Shown in pieces: positions 1 to 6,487 of a stretch of DNA of 7,192 bases; the first letter of the stretch is position 1, and every line of letters starts with the position of its first letter. The notes below the pieces were generated by a model. The model made no database searches. It had not been told where the DNA came from and worked only from the letters and a program-made list of their open reading frames with translations. Origin of the DNA: Deltaproteobacteria bacterium. Its GTDB lineage: Bacteria > Desulfobacterota > DSM-4660 > Desulfatiglandales > B25-G16. A program made the position numbers and the translations under genes. The stretch spans positions 1-7,192 of the forward strand of contig JAGYMO010000095.1 of assembly GCA_018400255.1 (NCBI GenBank). Reading direction: 5' to 3'.

Positions 1-50
1 GAGACCCCCAAAAAACTTGCTATGAGTTTGGACCTTGTTGAATAAAACAT
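1..50 (-). CDS. Possible sensor histidine kinase, N-terminal fragment cut by the window edge
   Basis: An ORF starts with ATG at 50-48 and stays open to the left edge, giving only 16 residues: MFYSTRSKLIASFLGV. What is seen is a short basic N-terminus followed by the beginning of a hydrophobic stretch. The pattern 'RxKLxxSFLxV' is common at the start of membrane-bound sensor histidine kinases and chemoreceptors, just before the first transmembrane helix. Its place after two response regulators on the same strand fits that reading. The upstream Shine-Dalgarno match is weak (GAAAG just before the ATG); an in-frame GTG at 59-57 is an alternative start, and an in-frame TAA lies just upstream at 65-63. 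With so few residues this is an inference from context and one motif, and the frame could be fortuitous. Confidence 0.4.
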   Translation of the reverse strand, partial: MFYSTRSKLIASFLGV

Positions 51-136
51 ATCTTTCACATGTTAAAGTGCACTGAATTTTCGTTAACCGCCTATTCTTT
101 ATGCCGTAAAAAATAACCTGGCATTATCCTTTTAAA

Positions 137-757
137 CTATGAAACACTCTGGATCTTAAGAAAAACAAGCATTCTCCTCTGAGCCCTTGTAAGGCGGCCT
201 ATTTCATCCTCTATCCATTTTATATCACCGGTAACAATAGCAAGCTTCTCTGGTTTCGTCAGATTATATTCATCTAATGCTTTAACTGCATTTTCTAAAA
301 GGCCGGCAAAAAATTCATCATCAGACTCAGCCCGCTCTAATACCTTGCTTATTTCTTCCTTATGAATTAATGACTGCTCATCAACATCTTTTACACTACC
401 AAGTGCGCTTGACAAGGCCTTTAATAATTCTTCAGGTTCAAATGGCTTTTCAACTATATCCGCTGCTCCAAGCTTTGTTCCCTGCACAGCAAGCTTTACT
501 GTTGCATATCCGGTAATTATCAACACAGGCAGAGATGGTTTAACCCTCTTAACATCTCTCAGAACCCGAAGGCCCCCTATATCCGGCATACGTATGTCCG
601 TAAGCAAAACATCATAGGGTCTCTCTATGGCCCAATCAAGGCCCTCCCTTGAGTTCAAGGTTGTATCAACCTCATAACCCTCATCAGTTAACATAGCGCT
701 AACACTGTCTAAAACAATCTGCTCGTCATCAATGACTAATACTGTCGTTTTTTTCAT
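137..757 (-). CDS. Response regulator: receiver domain plus C-terminal helical domain
   Basis: This 206-residue protein has an N-terminal CheY-like receiver (about residues 4-120). The acidic pocket is D10/D11, the phosphoacceptor is D54 (LLTDIRMP), the switch Thr is T82 (ITGYA) and the conserved Lys is K104 (EKPFEPEE). A histidine kinase would be expected to phosphorylate D54. There is no recognisable DNA-binding (HTH) output domain. Residues 121-206 instead form a charged, mostly helical segment with a core near 147-192 (FFAGLLENAVKALDEY, then NLTKPEKLAIVTGD). That core recalls the short 'F..LL..P..AL..Y.LT..E..AL..GD' motif of LigA-like small helical domains; this is resemblance only. The ATG start overlaps the preceding regulator's stop by one base (TAATG), and its GGAGG site lies inside the end of that gene, so translation is probably coupled. 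The receiver is certain; the function of the C-terminus is unknown. Confidence 0.93.
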   Translation of the reverse strand: MKKTTVLVIDDEQIVLDSVSAMLTDEGYEVDTTLNSREGLDWAIERPYDVLLTDIRMPDIGGLRVLRDVKRVKPSLPVLIITGYATVKLAVQGTKLGAADIVEKPFEPEELLKALSSALGSVKDVDEQSLIHKEEISKVLERAESDDEFFAGLLENAVKALDEYNLTKPEKLAIVTGDIKWIEDEIGRLTRAQRRMLVFLKIQSVS

Positions 758-1122
758 TATTTTCCTCCTTTTTTAATGACCTTATAAATTGCTTTTACAA
801 GCTCTTCCGGCTCAAATGGTTTTGCAATAAATGTAGCTGCTCCCATCTTAATGGCGTCTTTTATGGTCTTTGTTGTGTAATAACCACTCATTACTATAAC
901 AGGTACCTGTGGCCACTGACTTTTAATCTCGTTCATAAGATACATACCATCATGCTTTGGCATCTTGACATCTATCAGCAAAAGACCGATGTTGCCATCC
1001 TTCATTGCGTTTAAAGCCTCATCAGCACTGGAAACCAGCATAACCTCAAAATTTTCTTCCTCAAGGACTGCCTCGCAACTATCCAAAACAATATCTTCAT
1101 CGTCTACTACAAGTATTTTCAT
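757..1122 (-). CDS. Receiver-only (CheY-like) response regulator
   Basis: This 121-residue protein is essentially a single receiver domain with no output domain. The acidic residues are D7/D8, the phosphoacceptor is D51 (LLLIDVKMP), the switch Ser is S79 (VMSGYY), an aromatic residue (F98) sits in the usual switch position, and the conserved Lys is K101 (AKPFEPEE). Such proteins act in phosphorelays or bind partner proteins when phosphorylated. It resembles the receiver of the next gene closely (shared IVLDS after the acidic pocket and KPFEPEEL near the C-terminus), which suggests tandem duplication. The start is ATG with an AAAGG site about 9 nt upstream. It follows the RsbRD-like gene by 55 AT-rich bases. 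The last codons (Lys-Gly-Gly-Lys-stop) also serve as the ribosome binding site for the next gene. Confidence 0.94.
   Translation of the reverse strand: MKILVVDDEDIVLDSCEAVLEEENFEVMLVSSADEALNAMKDGNIGLLLIDVKMPKHDGMYLMNEIKSQWPQVPVIVMSGYYTTKTIKDAIKMGAATFIAKPFEPEELVKAIYKVIKKGGK
763..770 (-). promoter_or_regulatory. Ribosome binding site of the second regulator, embedded in the upstream gene
   Basis: On the minus strand this reads AAGGAGGA, six bases before the ATG at 757-755. It encodes the final Gly-Gly of the receiver-only regulator. With the TAATG overlap of stop and start, this indicates translational coupling and a fixed ratio of the two regulators. Confidence 0.8.
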
Positions 1123-1177
1123 CTAACGTGACCTTTGAAAATAAATTTTTAAAAAACCGATATATAGTTTGATTTTT

Positions 1178-1636
1178 TTAATAAATAAATTCATCTCTGC
1201 TTTTCAATGCATCATATTTTTGCGCAACAAAAAATACTCCAATATCAAATATCTGAATCGTCTTGTTTAGTGCCTCTATGGCCTGAATGTGGTCCATAGG
1301 TGTAAAAAAGGCAGCCTGAGACTCAGCGAAAAGCCACATTTGCCTGCGCATCATAAAGAGGGCATAAATGGCCTCTGGGCAGGGGATTCTCTCATTATAT
1401 CTTTCTTCCGCATACTGGGAAAAATACTCATATACGTCTCTGCTTGGTTTTTTACTAAAATATACCCTACTAAGGTTCTTATAAAATTGAACAGCCTGGG
1501 CAATACAATCCTCCTCTGGAATCTCATGATAGGATGGAGTTCTATTGCTTTTTCTAACAGTCTTGCACCATTGCCGAGAAATCTCCTCTGCGTTACCCTC
1601 TGTTATTTTAATTAACTTATCCGCAAATACTTTCAT
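1178..1636 (-). CDS. RsbRD N-terminal-domain-like putative sensory protein
   Basis: This 152-residue soluble protein has no signal peptide or clear transmembrane helix and looks all-helical. Near the N-terminus it has 'AEEISRQWCKTVRKS' (residues 16-30), then TPSY (33-36) and IPEED (39-43). In the middle are RIPCPEAIYALFMMRRQMW (83-101) and, at the C-terminus, DIGVFFVAQKYDAL (131-144). This pattern resembles the N-terminal sensory domain of RsbRD-type RsbT co-antagonists, which also occurs ahead of histidine kinases, but here it stands alone with no STAS or kinase domain. The ligand is unknown. The ATG start is supported by GAGGA about 7 nt upstream. It begins 17 bp after the atpC stop, so co-transcription with the ATP synthase is likely. 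I infer that it senses or relays a signal to the two regulators that follow. Family assignment is from recall of the motif pattern only. Confidence 0.6.
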   Translation of the reverse strand: MKVFADKLIKITEGNAEEISRQWCKTVRKSNRTPSYHEIPEEDCIAQAVQFYKNLSRVYFSKKPSRDVYEYFSQYAEERYNERIPCPEAIYALFMMRRQMWLFAESQAAFFTPMDHIQAIEALNKTIQIFDIGVFFVAQKYDALKSRDEFIY

Positions 1637-1646
1637 AATATCCTCG

Positions 1647-1675
1647 TATGGATTTAGGGAAAATTTGAATCCATA
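1647..1675 (-). promoter_or_regulatory. Stem-loop spanning the atpC stop codon, next to the following gene's RBS
   Basis: In the minus-strand transcript an 8-bp perfect inverted repeat (UAUGGAUU and AAUCCAUA; arms at 1675-1668 and 1654-1647) encloses a 13-nt loop containing most of the atpC stop codon. The 3' arm abuts the GAGGA ribosome binding site of the next gene. No U-run follows, so it is not a typical intrinsic terminator. The stem is AU-rich and weak; it may tune expression between atpC and the sensory gene, or be chance. Confidence 0.35.
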
Positions 1676-2106
1676 GGCTTAATCTGACTCTGGCTTCTTG
1701 TTGATCGTTTTTTTCTTGCAACCTTAATCCTGAATAATGATCTCCTCAATGCAGCCTCTGCTTCAGCTAAATCCGCCTTTCCTAATTGAGAGCTTACTAG
1801 CTTTTCTGCACGCTGTTTTGCCTCTTCAGCCCTTCTTATGTCTATCTCCTCGGCGCGTTCACAAGCATCAGCTAATATAACTACCCTATTATTCAGAACC
1901 TCGAGAAATCCGCCGCTAACTGCCATATATATTTCACTATCGCTTTTTCGTATGATTAACTCCCCGGGTTGAAGCATTGTCATTAAAGGCGCATGATGTG
2001 GAAGAATTCCCAATTGGCCTTCGCTACCCCATGCAATCAATACATTGATGTCATCTGAGTAAACTGCTCTTTCTATCGTAACCACCTCGAGTTTGAACGT
2101 CGCCAT
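1654..2106 (-). CDS. atpC: F1Fo ATP synthase subunit epsilon
   Basis: Epsilon is part of the central stalk of F1 and regulates the enzyme by changing the position of its C-terminal helices. This 150-residue protein has the N-terminal beta-sandwich (about residues 1-84, with GSEGQLGILPHHAPLMT at 27-43 and the GGFLEV strand at 65-70) and a C-terminal two-helix hairpin (about 87-131). The hairpin carries IDIRRA (88-93), fitting the I(L)DxxRA motif linked to ATP binding in Bacillus PS3 epsilon, with E83, R99, R122 and R126 also present. A basic, polar tail (131-150) extends slightly past the usual end (E. coli epsilon is about 139 residues). The ATG overlaps the atpD stop by one base (TAATG), with GGTGAG upstream, so translation is probably coupled to beta. 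Confidence 0.97.
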   Translation of the reverse strand: MATFKLEVVTIERAVYSDDINVLIAWGSEGQLGILPHHAPLMTMLQPGELIIRKSDSEIYMAVSGGFLEVLNNRVVILADACERAEEIDIRRAEEAKQRAEKLVSSQLGKADLAEAEAALRRSLFRIKVARKKRSTRSQSQIKPMDSNFP

Positions 2107-3500
2107 TAGATCTCACCCATTGATTTAGCCTTTTCCACTGCCTCATCAATATTTCCCACCATGTAAAAGGCAGCCTCTGGAAGTTGATCATGTTTTCCCT
2201 CTAATATTTCCTTAAAACCACGTACCGTATCCTTAACAGTGACATATTTACCGGGGATTCCGGTAAATTGTTCAGCTACATGAAATGGCTGAGAACAGAA
2301 CTTCTGGATACGCCTTGCCCTGTTTACAGTAAGCTTATCTTCATCGCTTAGTTCTTCCATTCCAAGAATAGCTATTATGTCTTGGAGCTCCCTGTATCTT
2401 TGAAGTGTTGTTTGAACACCTCTTGCTACTTTGTAGTGCTCTTCGCCAACAATAGCGGGGTCAAGTATCCTAGATGTTGACGTCAATGGGTCAACAGCAG
2501 GGTAAATACCTAATTCAGCAATAGACCTTTCTAATGCGACAACTGCATCAAGATGCCCATATGTAGCAACTATGCCAGGGTCTGTATAATCATCCGCAGG
2601 TACATATATTGCTTGAAATGATGTGATTGATCCCTTCTTGGTACTTGTTATCCTTTCCTCTAACTCCCCAACATCCGTCCCTAAAGTTGGCTGATAACCT
2701 ACGGCAGACGGCATGCGTCCAAGAAGTGCGGATAATTCCATATTTGCCAGCACGTATCGGTATATATTGTCTATAAATAAGAGCACATCCTGCCCCTCAA
2801 CATCACGAAAATACTCAGCCATGGTTACACCGGTTAAACCTACACGAGAACGAACACCCGGGCTTTCATTCATCTGTCCAAAAACAAGGACTGTTCTGTC
2901 CAGTACACCCGAGGCCTTCATCTCCAACCATAGATCATTCCCTTCTCTAGATCTTTCTCCGACACCGGTAAACACGGAGAAACCGCCATGTTCAGAAGCA
3001 ATGTTACGTATAAGCTCTGTTATAACCACTGTTTTTCCTACGCCTGCTCCCCCATATGCACCAATTTTACCTCCCCTTGTGAAGGGGGTAACCAGATCCA
3101 TTATCTTCAGACCTGTTTCTAATACTTGCGGAACAGACTCTTGTTCTTCTAAGGTTGGTGACTCGCGATGAATAGGGTACCGTAAATCAGTTTTTATCAT
3201 TCCAAGATTGTCTAATGGCTCTCCGAATACATTAAAAAGCCGCCCTAATGTTTCCTTTCCAACAGGAACCATTACGGGTGTTCCCATATCTATCGCATCT
3301 GCACCCCTCTGCAATCCTTCCGTTGCCGATAATGCAACACCTCGAACCCAGTTATTACCTATATGCTGCTGCGTTTCCACAATAATCTCAACACCGTCTT
3401 GTTTAACCACTATACCATTGTTAATAGCCGGCAACTCATCAGGTGGAAATTCCATATCAATCACCGTACCAATAACCTGCACTACCTTACCCTTGGCCAC
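2106..3500 (-). CDS. atpD: F1Fo ATP synthase catalytic subunit beta
   Basis: Beta carries the three catalytic sites of F1. This 464-residue protein is full length. The P-loop is G150-T157 (GGAGVGKT), the catalytic Glu is E182 followed by R183 (GERSREG), the Walker B Asp is D244 (LLFIDN), R248 is kept, and the adenine-site aromatics are Y333 (GIYPAVDP), F406 (QPF) and F412 (QFTG). The DELSEED-type motif is EELSDED at 382-388. Some conserved stretches are altered: IYRYVLANMEL replaces the usual IFRFTQAGSEV, and DPGIVATYGHLDAVVALER replaces DPAPATTFAHLDATTVLSR, without loss of catalytic residues. The start codon is GTG (3500-3498), chosen because MAKGKVVQVIG is the normal beta N-terminus and a strong AAGGAGGT lies 5 bases upstream. 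It lies 14 bp after atpG. Confidence 0.99.
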   Translation of the reverse strand: MAKGKVVQVIGTVIDMEFPPDELPAINNGIVVKQDGVEIIVETQQHIGNNWVRGVALSATEGLQRGADAIDMGTPVMVPVGKETLGRLFNVFGEPLDNLGMIKTDLRYPIHRESPTLEEQESVPQVLETGLKIMDLVTPFTRGGKIGAYGGAGVGKTVVITELIRNIASEHGGFSVFTGVGERSREGNDLWLEMKASGVLDRTVLVFGQMNESPGVRSRVGLTGVTMAEYFRDVEGQDVLLFIDNIYRYVLANMELSALLGRMPSAVGYQPTLGTDVGELEERITSTKKGSITSFQAIYVPADDYTDPGIVATYGHLDAVVALERSIAELGIYPAVDPLTSTSRILDPAIVGEEHYKVARGVQTTLQRYRELQDIIAILGMEELSDEDKLTVNRARRIQKFCSQPFHVAEQFTGIPGKYVTVKDTVRGFKEILEGKHDQLPEAAFYMVGNIDEAVEKAKSMGEI

Positions 3501-3505
3501 CTTTT

Positions 3506-3513
3506 ACCTCCTT
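3506..3513 (-). promoter_or_regulatory. Strong ribosome binding site supporting the GTG start of atpD
   Basis: On the minus strand this reads AAGGAGGT, directly after the tandem stop codons TGA-TAA that end atpG and five bases before the GTG at 3500-3498. It fixes the atpD start and may offset the weaker GTG initiation codon for this abundant subunit. Confidence 0.8.
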
Positions 3514-3514
3514 A

Positions 3515-4372
3515 TCATTTTAAGGCCTCTGCTCCCCCGCTAATGTCACAAATCTCGTTAGTAATAGTCTCTTGCCTGGCCTTATTTAATGTCAAGGTCA
3601 AATCCTCTAATACATCCTTAGCGCTATCACTTGCGTTTCTCATCGCCACCATTCTTGCTGAGTGTTCACTTGCTATAAGTTCCAGCAAGGCATGATATAT
3701 CTTCATCTCGACAAACCGCGGCAAAAGCTCATTCATGAGCGTGGCATAATCGGGTTCGTAAATATAATCACCTGACCGGGCAGTTTTAAAATTACGTTGT
3801 TCAACGGGAAGCAATGCTTCAATCACCGGCCTTTGCTGCATAGTAGTGATAAAACGAGGGTATGCAAGATAGATTTTATCAATCTCCCCCATTGTGTAGG
3901 CATCTATGACTATACGCGAGATAGGCATAATATCCGAAAGAGTTGGCTTATCCTTTAATCCGCTAAACTCCGCACGTATAGTTTGCCCGGCACGAAGCAT
4001 AAAGTTCCTGCCCTTGCGACCTACAGAAATTAATACGACCGGCACATCCTGCCTCAAAATAAACTCTGCAACAAGACGATTTGTATTGGCATTAAGCCCT
4101 CCACATAAACCCCTATCAGCGGTAAAATGAGCTATAATAATCTTCCTGATCTCTCTTCTCTTCAATAATGGATAAACGTCTTCACTGTAGTTAACCTGAG
4201 CAGAAAGATCGGCAATTACCTGGCTAATTTTTTCAGCATAAGGACGCCCTGCTATAGCCCGATCCTGTGTACGCTTCATCTTTGCCGTGGACATCATTTC
4301 CATTGCTTTACATATCTTGGACGTATTTTCTACACTATGGATTCGCCTGCGAAGAACCTGTGTGTTAGCCAT
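3515..4372 (-). CDS. atpG: F1Fo ATP synthase subunit gamma
   Basis: Gamma is the rotating shaft that couples the c-ring to the catalytic sites. The 285-residue length matches the family (E. coli 287). The N-terminal helix has the usual pattern RRRIHSVENTSKICKAMEMM followed by STAKMKR (8-34). The central Rossmann-like domain includes DRGLCGGLNAN (86-96). The C-terminal helix ends with NKARQETITNEICDISGGAEAL (263-284), matching the gamma signature; R266 and Q267 lie where gamma contacts the beta catch loop. The ATG start has a clear GGAGGG 3 bases upstream. It lies 14 bp after atpA. The gene ends with TGA followed at once by an in-frame TAA. No redox-regulatory insertion of the chloroplast type is seen. 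Confidence 0.98.
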   Translation of the reverse strand: MANTQVLRRRIHSVENTSKICKAMEMMSTAKMKRTQDRAIAGRPYAEKISQVIADLSAQVNYSEDVYPLLKRREIRKIIIAHFTADRGLCGGLNANTNRLVAEFILRQDVPVVLISVGRKGRNFMLRAGQTIRAEFSGLKDKPTLSDIMPISRIVIDAYTMGEIDKIYLAYPRFITTMQQRPVIEALLPVEQRNFKTARSGDYIYEPDYATLMNELLPRFVEMKIYHALLELIASEHSARMVAMRNASDSAKDVLEDLTLTLNKARQETITNEICDISGGAEALK

Positions 4373-4386
4373 TAACCCTCCAAAAA

Positions 4387-5904
4387 TTACGACTGATACA
4401 TTCCGCCCTTATTAAACTCGATAATTGCCTTTTCAATGAATTCTTTTTTATCTTCTGGGATTTCTTTCTCATCATTTATTGTTTCAATTAATTTAGGGTA
4501 TTTGTTTTTCAAAAATTTATGAAAATTCTTTTCCCACCCCAAAATTTTGTCTAAGGAAACATCATCAAGAAACCCTTTTGTTACAGCATAGAGAACAATT
4601 ACTTGTTCCCCTAAAGACATTGGGGAGTACTGTGGTTGTTTCAAGATCTCTGTAATACGTTTCCCCCTCTCTAACTGATCCCTTGTAGCCTTATCCAAAT
4701 CTTCAGAGCCAAACTGTGCAAAAGCCTGAAGCTCTCTAAACTGGGCAAGCTCTAATCTTAATGTTCCAGCTACCTGCCTCATCGCCTTTCTCTGCGCAGA
4801 ACCTCCAACCCGAGATACAGAAAGCCCCACATTTATTGCAGGGCGAATTCCGGCGTTGAATAAATCAGGCTCCAGGTAAATTTGCCCGTCAGTAATTGAA
4901 ATGACATTTGTGGGAATATATGCAGACATGTCACCCGCCTGGGTTTCAATAATAGGTAAGGCTGTAAGCGAGCCCCCTCCATGTTCATTAGATAATTTAG
5001 CTGCCCTTTCCAAAAGCCTGCTATGCAAATAAAAAATATCACCAGGATAAGCCTCCCGTCCTGGCGGCCTTCGAAGGAGCAATGAAATCTGGCGGTATGC
5101 CCAGGCATGTCTATAAAGATCATCATATACTATCAAGGCATCTCTTCCATTACCCATGAATTCTTCACCTATTGCACAACCTGAATATGGGGCAATATAC
5201 TGAAGCGGAGCTGGATCAGAGGCATCAGCAGCAACAACAATGGTATGCCCCATAGCCCCATATTTTTCTAAAAGGGCAACTACTTGTGCAACCTTAGAGG
5301 TTTTTTGTCCAATAGCTACATAAATACATAAGACGTCCTCATCTTTTTGTGCAATTATGGAATCAATTCCTATTGCAGACTTTCCTGTAAAACGATCCCC
5401 GATTATCAGTTCTCGTTGACCTCTCCCAATAGGAATCATGGCGTCTATGGCCTTAATGCCGGTTAACAATGGGGTATTAACAGGCTGCCTCATGGTCACC
5501 CCTGGGGCTATTTTTTCAACCGGTCTAAATGACTCCGCATTAATTGCGCCTTTTCCATCTCTAGGTCGTCCTAATGGATCTATCACCCGCCCAATTAGCT
5601 CATCACCTACAGGAACTTCAACCACTCTCCCGGTTGCACGTACCTCATCTCCCTCTTTAATTTTACTATGATCTCCAAGTATGACTACACCAACATTGTC
5701 CTCTTCTAAGTTGAGGGCTAATCCCATGATATCGTTCGGAAATTCCAGTAGCTCATTATATTTTGCATCGCTTAATCCATGCACCCGTGCTATCCCATCA
5801 CCTACCTCTACCACCGTACCTACATTTGCTATATTTACGGTTGTTCCGAAATGCTCAATCTCTTCCTTTATTATAGAAACAATGCCTTGGTCTCTCGATG
5901 CCAT
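4387..5904 (-). CDS. atpA: F1Fo ATP synthase subunit alpha
   Basis: Alpha forms the non-catalytic nucleotide sites of F1 and supplies the arginine finger to the catalytic sites. It is full length at 505 residues. The N-terminal beta-barrel is at about 25-95 (VGDGIARVHGL at 34-44), the nucleotide-binding core at about 95-375 and the helical C-terminal domain after that. Motifs include PIGRGQRELIIGDR (158-171), the P-loop G169-S176 (GDRFTGKS), ASDPAPLQY (228-236), the Walker B region IVYDDL (258-263), RRPPGREAYPGD (278-289) and the arginine finger R365 (SVSRVGG). The P-loop differs from the common GDRQTGKT: Phe172 replaces Gln and Ser176 replaces Thr; Ser still fits the Walker A consensus. YDDLYRHAWAYRQ is also slightly unusual. 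The ATG start has AGGAG 7 bases upstream. It lies 32 bp after atpH. Confidence 0.99.
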   Translation of the reverse strand: MASRDQGIVSIIKEEIEHFGTTVNIANVGTVVEVGDGIARVHGLSDAKYNELLEFPNDIMGLALNLEEDNVGVVILGDHSKIKEGDEVRATGRVVEVPVGDELIGRVIDPLGRPRDGKGAINAESFRPVEKIAPGVTMRQPVNTPLLTGIKAIDAMIPIGRGQRELIIGDRFTGKSAIGIDSIIAQKDEDVLCIYVAIGQKTSKVAQVVALLEKYGAMGHTIVVAADASDPAPLQYIAPYSGCAIGEEFMGNGRDALIVYDDLYRHAWAYRQISLLLRRPPGREAYPGDIFYLHSRLLERAAKLSNEHGGGSLTALPIIETQAGDMSAYIPTNVISITDGQIYLEPDLFNAGIRPAINVGLSVSRVGGSAQRKAMRQVAGTLRLELAQFRELQAFAQFGSEDLDKATRDQLERGKRITEILKQPQYSPMSLGEQVIVLYAVTKGFLDDVSLDKILGWEKNFHKFLKNKYPKLIETINDEKEIPEDKKEFIEKAIIEFNKGGMYQS

Positions 5905-5936
5905 CTATTTCTCCTATCCTTAATCTCAATGCAATA

Positions 5937-6476
5937 TCAATCTCCGACCTGCCTCAATCTTCTCTTTAATGACTCCAACCTATAACGGACGCTTCCATCT
6001 ATGAGCATGTCCCCAATCCTAGCCCTGAACCCGCCAACTATAGTTGGGTCCGCCCGATTATCAATAATTATTTGTTTACCGGTAATCTCCTCGAGACGAT
6101 GAGATAGCCCGTGTTTTTCTTCATCACTTAAAGGTAAAGCCGTTATTACATCCGCATGCGCGATACCAGAATACTTATCCGCCATCAGATTGTATTGTTT
6201 ACAAACATCTTCCAAAATCTTTAACTTTCCCCTGATCAAGAGCACGAAGATCAAATTCTGAGTTAATGTATTTATCTTACTAAGTTTTTCCATGATAAAT
6301 ATTTTTTTTCCATTAAACGGCAGCTTCGGGTTTTCCAAAAGGCCAATTAACTCTTTAGTTAATAAAACACCTTCAACCTCATATAATTCATCCCGCCAAT
6401 TATCCAGTTGCCCCCTTTCTATCGCCAACTCGAAAAAGGCTTGCGCGTATCGTTTTCCGCTACTTGTATAAGACAT
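5937..6476 (-). CDS. atpH: F1Fo ATP synthase subunit delta (OSCP family)
   Basis: Delta sits on top of F1 and joins it to the peripheral stalk (subunit b). The 179-residue length is normal. The N-terminal helical bundle (about 5-105) begins with the typical KRYAQAFFELA (8-18) and holds ENPKLPFNGKKIFI (48-61). The C-terminal domain carries the family signature DPTIVGGFRARIGDMLIDGS (143-162) followed by VRYRLESLKRRL. Overall sequence is divergent, as usual for this subunit, but the signature and position between atpF and atpA are decisive. The ATG start is supported by AGAGG about 6 bases upstream, and the gene begins 11 bp after the atpF stop. Presence of a delta gene here separates this cluster from N-ATPase operons, which lack it. 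Confidence 0.97.
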   Translation of the reverse strand: MSYTSSGKRYAQAFFELAIERGQLDNWRDELYEVEGVLLTKELIGLLENPKLPFNGKKIFIMEKLSKINTLTQNLIFVLLIRGKLKILEDVCKQYNLMADKYSGIAHADVITALPLSDEEKHGLSHRLEEITGKQIIIDNRADPTIVGGFRARIGDMLIDGSVRYRLESLKRRLRQVGD

Positions 6477-6487
6477 TTTAACCTCTA

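Noticed and set aside
1..45. Plus-strand open frame from the left edge (ending LAMSLDLVE, stop at 43-45), a possible C-terminus of a converging gene
   Set aside because: Fourteen codons with no recognisable motif; it conflicts with the more suggestive minus-strand kinase-like start.
102..125. Hairpin ATGCC/GGCAT after the second regulator as a terminator
   Set aside because: The stem is only 5 bp with a long loop, and no T-run follows on the minus strand.
1123..1177. AT-rich gap with TATATA as an internal promoter for the regulators
   Set aside because: A -10-like element is present, but no acceptable -35 box is seen at proper spacing; AT-rich spacers give such matches by chance.
1289..1615. 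Plus-strand ORF opposite the RsbRD-like gene, with a hydrophobic segment
   Set aside because: The minus-strand gene has a good RBS, operon spacing and family-like motifs; the plus-strand product resembles nothing I know.
2713..3171. 152-codon plus-strand ORF opposite atpD
   Set aside because: It is antisense to the most conserved part of beta, has a Ser/Thr/Pro-rich shadow composition, and has no family resemblance.
4833..5126. 97-codon minus-strand ORF inside atpA in another frame
   Set aside because: It lies wholly within the conserved alpha sequence and is an out-of-frame shadow.
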